Origin: Hydrogenophaga intermedia
GTDB lineage: Bacteria > Pseudomonadota > Gammaproteobacteria > Burkholderiales > Burkholderiaceae_C
Length of the DNA stretch: 12,277 bases
Direction of reading: 5' to 3'
Assembly: GCA_945869245.1 (NCBI GenBank)
Contig: CAMBOY010000066.1
Span: 1 to 12,277 of the forward strand
Part shown: one piece after another, positions 1 to 6,081 of the stretch
How the letters are laid out: each line of letters starts with the position of its first letter
Position numbering within the stretch: position 1 is the stretch's first letter
Notes under the pieces: generated by a model
What the model was told of the DNA's origin: nothing
Seen by the model: only the letters and a program-made list of their open reading frames with translations
Database searches by the model: none
Translations under genes and position numbers: made by a program

Positions 1-2
1 GC

Positions 3-257
3 ATCACCGTGGACATCCAAGCCCATGGCGACTTGCGCATCGTCACCGCGCGCAGCACACCGCGCAGCGACCGGCTGACCCCTCGCGAGCGAGCCGTGGC
101 CTTGCAGTTCGCGCAGGGCCACAGTTACAAGGAGGTGGCACGCACCCTCAACATGGCACCATCCACCGTCAGGCACCACCTGCGCCAGGTCTATGCCAAG
201 CTGGCGATTCAAGACAAAGGCGCCATTGCCTGGGCACTGGCGCAAGAGCAGCCTTGA
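3..257 (+). CDS. LuxR-type HTH transcriptional regulator, C-terminal fragment (5' end outside window)
   Basis: The frame is open from the left window edge to the TGA at 255-257, leaving about 84 residues of the carboxy end. The piece from 'RLTPRERAVALQFAQGHSYK' onward is a classic LuxR/FixJ (GerE) helix-turn-helix: the LTPRE entry, 'G.SYKEVAR.L' first helix, 'APSTVRHHL' recognition helix and 'VYAKL' tail. Such domains bind DNA as the output module of response regulators or of ligand- or kinase-linked activators; the sensor part is not visible, so the signal cannot be named. The GTG at 9 is not taken as the start, because reading continues upstream and a free HTH this short would be unusual. 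It converges on glmS with a gap of only 10 nt and no clear terminator between them. The HTH call is secure; the type of full-length protein is unknown. Confidence 0.85.
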   Translation: MTVDIQAHGDLRIVTARSTPRSDRLTPRERAVALQFAQGHSYKEVARTLNMAPSTVRHHLRQVYAKLAIQDKGAIAWALAQEQP

Positions 258-267
258 GCCAATACGC

Positions 268-2154
268 TCACTCCACGGTGACACTCTTGGCCAGATTCCG
301 CGGTTTGTCCACATCCGTCCCGCGCGCACAAGCCGTGTGATACGACAACAACTGCAGTGGCACCACATGCAAGATGGGTGAGAGCACGCCGTAGTGCTCC
401 GGCATGCGGATCACGTTCACGCCTTCGCTGCTTTCTATTCTTGTGTCGCCGTCGGCCAGCACATAGAGCACGCCACCGCGCGCGCGCACTTCTTGCATAT
501 TGCTCTTGAGTTTTTCCAAGAGCACATCGTTGGGTGCCACCGTCACCACCGGCATGGCGCTGGTCACCAGGGCCAGCGGGCCGTGTTTCAACTCACCCGC
601 CGCATAGGCTTCGGCGTGGATGTAGGTGATCTCTTTGAGCTTCAAAGCGCCTTCCAGCGCGATGGGGTAATGTGTGCCACGCCCCAAAAACAGCGCGTTT
701 TCTTTGCTGGCGAAGTCTTCGGCCCAGCTGATGATTTGGGGCTCCAGCGCCAGCACGGCTTGCAGCGCGGCGGGCAAGTGGCGCATGTCCTTGATGTGCA
801 TGGCCTCGTCCGCGTCGCTCAGTCGCCCTTTGGTTTGCGCCAGCGCCAGCGTCAGCAAAAACAGGCCCGCGAGCTGCGTGGTGAAGGCCTTAGTGGACGC
901 CACGCCGATCTCGGCGCCGGCGCGCGTCACATAGGCGTGTTGGCATTCGCGCACCATGGCGCTGGTGGCCACATTGCAGATGGTGAGCGTGTGGGTCATG
1001 CCCAGACTCTGCGCGTGGCGCAGGGCGGCCAGGGTGTCGGCGGTTTCGCCGCTTTGGGTGATGGTGACGATCAACGTCTTGGGGTCGGGCACCGAGTCGC
1101 GGTAGCGGTATTCGCTGGCGATCTCCACCGCACAGGGCACTTTGGCAATGGCTTCGATCCAGTACTTGGCCACGCAGCCACTGTAGTAGCTGGTGCCGCA
1201 AGCCAGGATCAGCACCTTGTCGATGGCCTTGAAGGTGCTGTAGGCGCCGTCGCCGAACAGCTCGGGCGTGATGCCCTCGACGCCTTCGAGCGTGTCGGCG
1301 ATGGCGCGCGGCTGCTCGAAGATTTCTTTTTGCATGTAGTGGCGATACGGCCCGAGTTCGGCCGCGCCGCTGTGGGCGTGCACGGTTTTCACGGTGCGCT
1401 CGACCGGCTTGTGGTCGCGGCCCACGATCCAGTATTTGCCGAGCTGGATATCGACCACATCGCCTTCTTCCAGATACACGATCTGGTCGGTCACGCCGGC
1501 CAGGGCCATGGCGTCGCTGGCCAAAAAGGTTTCGCCTGGCCCCACACCCAAAATCAGCGGCGAGCCAGCGCGCGCGCCAATCACGCGCTGCGGCTCGTCT
1601 TTGTGGAACACGGCAATCGCGTAGGCGCCGTGCAGCTGCAGCACCGCGGCCTTGACCGCTTCAAACAAGTCGCCGTCATACAGGCTGTCCACCAAATGCG
1701 CAATGACCTCGGTGTCGGTCTGGCTCAGAAACTCGTAGCCCTTGGCTTGCAGGGCGGCGCGCAGCTCGTCGTGGTTTTCAATGATGCCGTTGTGCACCAG
1801 CGCCACCCGGCCGGGCTTGAGCGGCGTGTCGCCGCTGTACACACCCGCGCCGACACCGGTGCCGTGGCTGAAATGCGGGTGGGCGTTGTGCACCGCCGGC
1901 GCGCCGTGGGTGGCCCAGCGGGTGTGGGCGATGCCGGTGCCGCCTGCGATCTGATCGGTCTGCACCTGCTCCATCAGCTCGGCCACGCGGGCGGTGCTGC
2001 GCGCGCGCTGCAGGCCGCCGCTGTGGCCATTCAAGCTCGCGGCGTGCACCGCCACGCCGCAGGAGTCGTAGCCCCGGTACTCCAGCCGCTGCAAGCCTTG
2101 CACCAGCACGGGAACGATGTTGCGATGGGAAACGGCGCCGACGATGCCACACAT
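268..2154 (-). CDS. glmS: Glutamine--fructose-6-phosphate aminotransferase (isomerizing)
   Basis: GlmS makes glucosamine-6-phosphate from fructose-6-phosphate and glutamine in the cytoplasm, the committed step to UDP-GlcNAc for peptidoglycan and LPS. The 628-residue product begins MCGIVG, so Cys2 becomes the N-terminal nucleophile of the glutaminase domain (about 1-240), which also shows RGYDS, HTRWATHG (77-84) and HNGIIEN (121-127). Two SIS domains follow, with ACGTS (Cys319), TQSGET and EIGVASTKAF, and the family C-terminus KPRNLAKSVTVE. The ATG at 2154 is chosen over an in-frame start 24 codons upstream because Cys2 must directly follow Met; AAGGA lies 7 nt before it. The protein is about 19 residues longer than E. 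coli GlmS (609 aa), mainly through a Gly-rich insertion near 98-116 before VALVHNG. glmU lies downstream in gene order on the same strand but is not contiguous. An Lrp-like regulator is transcribed divergently. Confidence 0.98.
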   Translation of the reverse strand: MCGIVGAVSHRNIVPVLVQGLQRLEYRGYDSCGVAVHAASLNGHSGGLQRARSTARVAELMEQVQTDQIAGGTGIAHTRWATHGAPAVHNAHPHFSHGTGVGAGVYSGDTPLKPGRVALVHNGIIENHDELRAALQAKGYEFLSQTDTEVIAHLVDSLYDGDLFEAVKAAVLQLHGAYAIAVFHKDEPQRVIGARAGSPLILGVGPGETFLASDAMALAGVTDQIVYLEEGDVVDIQLGKYWIVGRDHKPVERTVKTVHAHSGAAELGPYRHYMQKEIFEQPRAIADTLEGVEGITPELFGDGAYSTFKAIDKVLILACGTSYYSGCVAKYWIEAIAKVPCAVEIASEYRYRDSVPDPKTLIVTITQSGETADTLAALRHAQSLGMTHTLTICNVATSAMVRECQHAYVTRAGAEIGVASTKAFTTQLAGLFLLTLALAQTKGRLSDADEAMHIKDMRHLPAALQAVLALEPQIISWAEDFASKENALFLGRGTHYPIALEGALKLKEITYIHAEAYAAGELKHGPLALVTSAMPVVTVAPNDVLLEKLKSNMQEVRARGGVLYVLADGDTRIESSEGVNVIRMPEHYGVLSPILHVVPLQLLSYHTACARGTDVDKPRNLAKSVTVE

Positions 2155-2279
2155 ACTGAAATCCTTGTTGTTCAAGCGTGGGGCCGATGCTACCCTTGCG
2201 AGGAAGAAATGAATGATCAAATTCAATTATTATTCGGCACTTTATTTCTCATAAAACTTGATACGGAATAAAATTTCAT
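2155..2279. promoter_or_regulatory. Divergent glmS / Lrp-family regulator promoter region, AT-rich
   Basis: This 125-nt gap between two divergent starts must hold the promoters of both genes. Its half nearest the regulator (about 2205-2279) is strikingly AT-rich compared with the surrounding coding DNA. On the minus strand AATAAT (plus 2229-2234) is a 5/6 match to a -10 box for glmS, but no convincing -35 sits at the right distance. No clear promoter was found for the regulator; GGAA at 2265-2268 is a weak, distant ribosome-binding site. Short inverted repeats lie in the middle. The promoter role follows from gene geometry; exact boxes are uncertain. Confidence 0.5.
2241..2255. promoter_or_regulatory. 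Candidate operator: TTTAT-N5-ATAAA inverted repeat
   Basis: TTTAT (2241-2245) and ATAAA (2251-2255) form a perfect 5-bp inverted repeat with a 5-nt spacer, 15 bp in all, the usual size and AT-richness of an Lrp/AsnC-family site. A second pair, TTATTC (2230-2235) and GAATAA (2266-2271), flanks it but is not exactly concentric. It lies 25 nt before the regulator start, where autorepression would be expected. In AT-rich DNA such short repeats arise easily by chance, so this is only a candidate. Confidence 0.3.
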
Positions 2280-2786
2280 ATGTCAGAAGAAAATGAAACA
2301 ATATCTTTAGACGCCACCGACCTGCGTTTGCTCGACGCGCTGCAGCGCGACGCGGGGCTGAGCAACTTGGCCTTGGCCGAGCGGCTGGCGGTGTCGCCCG
2401 CCACCTGCTTGCGGCGCACCCGTCGCTTGGAGAGCTTGGGCCTGATTGAGCAGCGCCTGGCGGTGCTCAATCCGCAGCGCCTGGCCTTAGCCCTGGGCCA
2501 CGGCTTGACCGCCGTGATTGAGGTGACGCTGGAGCGCCAAGACGAAGCCACCTTGGCCGGGTTCGAAACCCGGGCGGTGGCCGAACCAACGGTGCAGCAG
2601 TGCTACCGGGTCAGCCCCGGGCCCGACTTTGTGCTGGTGACCCATTGCGCCGACATGCCAGCGCACTTGGCCATGGGGCAACGCCTATTCACCGCCGACA
2701 GCTCGGTGCGCAACGTGAAGGCATTTTTCAGCACCAAACGCAGCAAATTCGCCCCCTACCTGCCGCTGGCACCGCTCGGCCGGTGA
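2280..2786 (+). CDS. Lrp/AsnC-family transcriptional regulator
   Basis: The 168-residue protein has the two-part Lrp layout. The N-terminal winged HTH (about 10-62) reads 'LDATDLRLLDALQRDAGLSN', then LAERLAVSPATCLRRTRRLESLGLI, matching the family pattern of L-x-x-x-D-x-x-I-L-x-x-L followed by S-x-x-T-x-x-R-x-x-x-L-x-x-x-G-x-I. The C-terminal RAM ligand and oligomerisation domain (about 75-150) includes the GPDFVLVTHCADMPAHL strand-helix element. Length is typical of the family. It is divergent from glmS across a shared AT-rich promoter region, so autoregulation or control of glmS is plausible but not shown. The first dozen codons are unusually A/T-rich compared with the rest, probably favouring translation initiation. 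Family members respond to amino acids; the ligand cannot be told from sequence. A hairpin overlaps the stop codon. Confidence 0.93.
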   Translation: MSEENETISLDATDLRLLDALQRDAGLSNLALAERLAVSPATCLRRTRRLESLGLIEQRLAVLNPQRLALALGHGLTAVIEVTLERQDEATLAGFETRAVAEPTVQQCYRVSPGPDFVLVTHCADMPAHLAMGQRLFTADSSVRNVKAFFSTKRSKFAPYLPLAPLGR

Positions 2787-2794
2787 ACGGCCGA
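2776..2794 (+). terminator. Hairpin overlapping the stop codon of the Lrp-family gene
   Basis: TCGGCCG (2776-2782) and CGGCCGA (2788-2794) form a perfect 7-bp GC-rich stem with a 5-nt loop, GTGAA, which contains the TGA stop (2784-2786). No T-run follows directly, so this is not a textbook intrinsic terminator. It may instead protect the mRNA 3' end or assist Rho-dependent termination. The 132-nt gap downstream (2787-2918) holds only a short CT repeat (2879-2889) and AATAAT motifs close to the next start. Confidence 0.35.
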
Positions 2795-2918
2795 ACAGTG
2801 AGATTTCACACAGGACTGAGTAAAAAACACCGCCCGCACATGGCATAAATGCAAGCTAAAGTGACAATATGGGATCGATTCTCTCTCTCCCAGTTAGAAA
2901 TAATAATCCGTCAGATTT

Positions 2919-3659
2919 ATGCGTGTGGAATGGTTGTCTTTGCTGGCGATTGTGGTGCTTTGCGCGCTGGCGTGGTCCGTGTGGCCGCGCGAGCGGCGCG
3001 CGCGCGCGTCGGCCCAGACGCTATCGGGGCGCTCGCGCTACACCCGCCAGTCGCTGATACCCGCCGAATTGATGCCCATGTTGGGCTATTTGCACATGGT
3101 GTTTCCGGGCCAGACGGTGCTGACCCGCGTGCCTTTGGTGCAGCTGCTGGCGCCTGCCGACCCACACGCGGGTGCGCCCGCACACGAGGCGCTCCAGCCG
3201 CATCAGGTGGACTATGTGGTGTGCGACCACCAAGGCATGCCCCAATTCGCATTTGATCTGGAGCGCTACCACCTGAGCAAGGTGGAAGAGCGCGACTCCG
3301 CGCTCAAACTCAAAAACCGCTTGCTGCAGTCGGCGGGTATCCGGCTGGTGTTTTTGCGGCAATCGGTGGACCGCATGCCCCGGCCAGCCGATTTGCGCCG
3401 CCAGCTCGACCTGGCCCATGTGCGCGACGCTGGCCTCAATCGCGCCGCCGCCACCCACCAAGCCAAGGTGCTACAAACACTCAAAAAACAGCTCGACGCG
3501 CAAGACTCGCTTTACGCCAGCACACGGTTTCGCGAGTCCGAGGTGGTCATGGGGCTCAACACCCTGATGGATCTGGGCAAAGCGGACGAACCCGGCCACA
3601 GCGCCACCGATCCCGCCCCACTGTCCACCCGCCGGGCACAAGCGGCAACCAAGCCCTAA
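2919..3659 (+). CDS. DUF2726 domain protein with N-terminal membrane anchor
   Basis: This 246-residue protein starts with a single hydrophobic helix (about 5-22) followed by the basic stretch RERRARA, so it is probably anchored in the inner membrane with the rest in the cytoplasm. The core (about 45-150) matches the DUF2726 pattern: an 'LIPAE' opening, then VDYVVCD (Asp98), QFAFDLE (Asp113, Glu115) and a Lys-containing helix ALKLKNRLLQSAGIRLVFLR. The Asp...(D/E)-x-E...Lys order resembles the PD-(D/E)xK nuclease-like fold to which this family is generally related; activity is unproven. The tail after 165 is charged and probably helical, then disordered. The ATG at 2919 is kept because it gives a complete anchor, although no Shine-Dalgarno is visible. 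It converges on glmU with a 6-nt gap and probably ends at the hairpin at 3658-3686. Biological role unknown. Confidence 0.8.
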   Translation: MRVEWLSLLAIVVLCALAWSVWPRERRARASAQTLSGRSRYTRQSLIPAELMPMLGYLHMVFPGQTVLTRVPLVQLLAPADPHAGAPAHEALQPHQVDYVVCDHQGMPQFAFDLERYHLSKVEERDSALKLKNRLLQSAGIRLVFLRQSVDRMPRPADLRRQLDLAHVRDAGLNRAAATHQAKVLQTLKKQLDAQDSLYASTRFRESEVVMGLNTLMDLGKADEPGHSATDPAPLSTRRAQAATKP

Positions 3660-3686
3660 AGCCGATCACCCACCCGCCGGCTTTTT
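3658..3686 (+). terminator. Intrinsic terminator of the DUF2726 gene, overlapping the 3' end of glmU
   Basis: AAAGCCG (3658-3664) pairs perfectly with CGGCTTT (3678-3684), a 7-bp stem with a 13-nt loop, and the 3' arm runs into five Ts (3682-3686). It begins within the TAA stop of the plus-strand gene, and its loop contains the glmU stop codon on the other strand. The T-run supports termination in the plus direction; on the minus strand the hairpin is followed only by TTTA, so bidirectional use is doubtful. Confidence 0.5.
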
Positions 3687-5081
3687 CTGCGGGCGCTGGT
3701 AATTCGCCACGCTGGTCTGCTTGCCACGGGCCACACTCAACGCCCCCGGCTCGGTGTTTTTGGTGATGGTCGAGCCGCCGCCCACTGTGCCGCCCGCGCC
3801 AATGGTCACCGGCGCCACCAGCACACAGTTGCTGCCAATGTGCACATCGGCCTCGATCACAGTGCGGTGTTTGTTGGCGCCATCGTAATTGGCGGTGATG
3901 CTGCCCGCGCCGTAGTTCACCCGTTCGCCCACCGTGGCGTCGCCCAAATAGGCCAGGTGGTTGGCCTTGGCGCCCCGGGCCATGGTGGAGTTTTTCACTT
4001 CCACAAAGTTGCCGATGTGCACCTCGGCGCCCAGCTGCGCGCCCGGGCGCAGCCGCGCAAACGGGCCAATCAGCGCACCCGCGCCCACGGTGGCGCCGGC
4101 TTGCTCGCCGTCGATGTGGGTGAAAGGGTGGATCACCGCGCCGGCCTCGATGCGGCAATTGGCGATCACACAGTTCGCGCCGATGCGCACCCCATCGCCG
4201 ATGCGCACACAGCCGTCGAACACGCAGTTGACGTCGATGTCCACGTCTTGCCCACATTCGAGCGTGCCGCGCAGGTCGATGCGCGCCGGGTCGGCCAGTC
4301 GCACGCCCTGCTCCATGAGCGCATGCGCCACCCGCCGCTGGTGCGCGCGCTCCAGCGCGGCGAGTTGCACCGGGCTGTTGACGCCCGCCACTTGCAACGC
4401 ATCGCTGATGCAGTGCCCCAGCACCACACAGCCGTCGGCCACAGCGAACTTCACCACGTCGGTCAGGTAGTACTCGTTTTGTGCGTTGCGGTTGTCCAGC
4501 CGCGCCAGCCAGCCGCGCAGCAAGCGGGTGGGCACAGCCATGATGCCGCTGTAGATTTCGGTGATGGCGCGCTGGGTGTCGCTGGCGTCCTTGTGCTCCA
4601 CAATCGCCTGCACCGCACCGTCGGCTGCGCGCACAATACGGCCATAACCGGCCGGATCGGGCATGTTGAGTGTGAGCAGGGCCAGGTGCTGACCGGCGCA
4701 GGCAGAGAGCAGCGCCTGCAGCGTGGCGGCTTCGGTCAAGGGCACATCACCCGACAACACCAAGGTCACGCCGTCGTCGGGCAGCACCGGCTCGGCCTGC
4801 TGCACTGCGTGGCCGGTGCCCAACTGGGGCTCTTGCCGCACAAACTGCAGCGGCACCGCCGCGCCGCTGGCCAGCAGTGGCGCGCGCAGGCCGGCTTCCA
4901 CCTGATCGGCTCCGTGGCCGGTGATGACCACCACCGAGCGAGCGTTCAACCCCGCAGCGGTGTCCAACACCCGCTGGGCCAAAGCGCGACCGGCCAAACG
5001 GTGCAACACTTTGGGTTTTTGACTTTTCATGCGGGTGCCTTTGCCCGCCGCCATCACCACCACATCCACAGGGAACGACAT
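3666..5081 (-). CDS. glmU: Bifunctional GlcN-1-P acetyltransferase / GlcNAc-1-P uridyltransferase
   Basis: GlmU acetylates glucosamine-1-phosphate with acetyl-CoA and then couples GlcNAc-1-P to UTP, giving UDP-GlcNAc in the cytoplasm. The 471-residue product has an N-terminal nucleotidyltransferase domain with the signature MAAGKGTRMKSQKPKVLH (about 10-27), then LGTGHAVQQA, LSGDVPL and 'NEYYLTDV'. The C-terminal left-handed beta-helix (about 260-455) is a long series of hexapeptide repeats with KANHLAYLGD, where His375 corresponds to the acetyltransfer base, and NYGAGSITANYDG. Length is close to the family norm (456 in E. coli). The ATG at 5081 is chosen because MSFPVDVVVMAAGKGT matches family starts and GAGG (plus 5087-5090) lies 5 nt upstream; a 34-codon upstream extension is Cys-rich and unlike GlmU. 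GATAAT on the minus strand (plus 5140-5145) is a possible -10 box without a good -35. It works in the same pathway as glmS. Confidence 0.98.
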   Translation of the reverse strand: MSFPVDVVVMAAGKGTRMKSQKPKVLHRLAGRALAQRVLDTAAGLNARSVVVITGHGADQVEAGLRAPLLASGAAVPLQFVRQEPQLGTGHAVQQAEPVLPDDGVTLVLSGDVPLTEAATLQALLSACAGQHLALLTLNMPDPAGYGRIVRAADGAVQAIVEHKDASDTQRAITEIYSGIMAVPTRLLRGWLARLDNRNAQNEYYLTDVVKFAVADGCVVLGHCISDALQVAGVNSPVQLAALERAHQRRVAHALMEQGVRLADPARIDLRGTLECGQDVDIDVNCVFDGCVRIGDGVRIGANCVIANCRIEAGAVIHPFTHIDGEQAGATVGAGALIGPFARLRPGAQLGAEVHIGNFVEVKNSTMARGAKANHLAYLGDATVGERVNYGAGSITANYDGANKHRTVIEADVHIGSNCVLVAPVTIGAGGTVGGGSTITKNTEPGALSVARGKQTSVANYQRPQKKPAGG

Positions 5082-5157
5082 GACCACCTCGAATCCGTTG
5101 GGCGGCATGCCACAGACGCACACCACCAAGAAAGCTCCGATTATCGGTGGGCATTGG

Positions 5158-6045
5158 ATGCGCGCCGGACGCTGGCTGCTCACGGGCGCCGTGGTGGTCG
5201 GCCTAATGGCTTGTAGCGCGCTGCAAGTGGCCTACCGGCAGGCCCCCAACCTGAGTTATTGGTGGATCAACGGGCAAGTGGGCTTGAGCGACGCCCAGAG
5301 CCCGCTGGTGCGCCAAGATGTCGACGCCTTTTTTGCTTGGCACCGCCAGCAAGGTCTGCCCGAGCTCACCAGCCAGCTGCGCCGCTGGCAAGCCCAGGCT
5401 CGCAACGACTGGAGCGCCGACCAAGTGTGCCGCGAGGTGGAGTGGCTGCGTGGCCGGGGCCTGCAGGCGCTGGACCAGGTGCTGCCCGCCCTGGCCCGCA
5501 TGAGCTTGCAGCTGCAGCCAGCACAGTTGCAGCGCCTAGAGCGCAAACAGGCCGACAGCAACCGGGACTTTCGACAAGACTTTGTCGATGGCAACACCCA
5601 AGCGCGCACCGACAAACGGGTAGAACGCACCAGCAAACGGCTCAAACAGTTTTATGGCAGCGTGAGCCCAGAACAAGAGGCGCTGTTGCGCCAATGGCTC
5701 GACCGCTCGCCGTGGGACGCCCAGCGCGCTTTCGCCGAGCGCCAACGCCGCCAGCAAGACATGCGCGACACCATTCGCTTGGTGCAGGCCAGCCACGGTA
5801 ACCGCCCAGCAGGCGACACCGCAGCGGCTCCCATGGCGGTGCAGACCGCGCTGCGCGCGGTGGCCGAACGCGCGCTCAACCCCAGCGCGCCCGACGCCAA
5901 GGCCTACAACGAGGCCTTTTTGCGGCACAGCTGCGCACAACTGGCCGCCGTACACAACAGCATGAGCCCCAACCAGCGCCAAGAGTTGGCCCGCACCTTG
6001 GGCCGTTACGCCGACGAGCTCACCAGCATCATGCGACCAGACTGA
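5158..6045 (+). CDS. DUF6279-type lipoprotein
   Basis: From the ATG at 5158 the product is 295 residues with a textbook lipoprotein signal: MRAGRW, a hydrophobic core LLTGAVVVG, and the lipobox LMAC with Cys19 as the lipidation site. Ser at +2 suggests sorting to the outer membrane. The mature part opens with 'YRQAPNLSYWWINGQVGLSD', then 'VRQDVDAFFAWHRQQGLPEL', the pattern of the DUF6279 lipoprotein family, and is helical and charged throughout, ending in SPNQRQELARTLGRYADEL. No molecular function is established for this family that I know of. Upstream in-frame ATGs exist at 5029, 5080 and 5107. The one at 5080 has AGGGA 6 nt before it and would share the CATG with the glmU start, but would give an unusually long 45-residue signal. 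It is divergent from glmU and converges on cphA with a 36-nt gap in which no terminator is clear. Confidence 0.82.
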   Translation: MRAGRWLLTGAVVVGLMACSALQVAYRQAPNLSYWWINGQVGLSDAQSPLVRQDVDAFFAWHRQQGLPELTSQLRRWQAQARNDWSADQVCREVEWLRGRGLQALDQVLPALARMSLQLQPAQLQRLERKQADSNRDFRQDFVDGNTQARTDKRVERTSKRLKQFYGSVSPEQEALLRQWLDRSPWDAQRAFAERQRRQQDMRDTIRLVQASHGNRPAGDTAAAPMAVQTALRAVAERALNPSAPDAKAYNEAFLRHSCAQLAAVHNSMSPNQRQELARTLGRYADELTSIMRPD

Positions 6046-6081
6046 GCCACAGCGCCACCAAGCCTCAGCGGGGGGCGTCCA

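Noticed and set aside
2155..2226. N-terminal extension of GlmS to the in-frame ATG at 2226
   Set aside because: GlmS needs Cys directly after the initiator Met; the extension would block the nucleophile and overlaps the promoter region.
394..2271. Long plus-strand open frame (625 codons) antisense to glmS
   Set aside because: It is a His/Gln/Ala/Gly-rich mirror of the glmS codons, as is common in GC-rich genomes; no family resemblance, and glmS on the other strand is certain.
2986..3012. GCGC-rich alternating stretch as a possible Z-DNA or repeat element
   Set aside because: It encodes the Arg/Ala-rich stretch after the membrane helix of the DUF2726 protein and is explained by codon choice.
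5082..5183. 34-residue N-terminal extension of GlmU
   Set aside because: Family proteins start just before the MAAGKGTRM motif; the extension has no similarity to GlmU and a good ribosome-binding site precedes the shorter start.
3840..5216. Plus-strand open frame (458 codons) antisense to glmU
   Set aside because: Same artefact of GC-biased codon use; low-complexity composition and no recognisable domain.
6043..6068. CTGAG...CTCAG stem as a terminator between the lipoprotein gene and cphA
   Set aside because: Only 5 bp with a 16-nt loop and no T-run on either strand.
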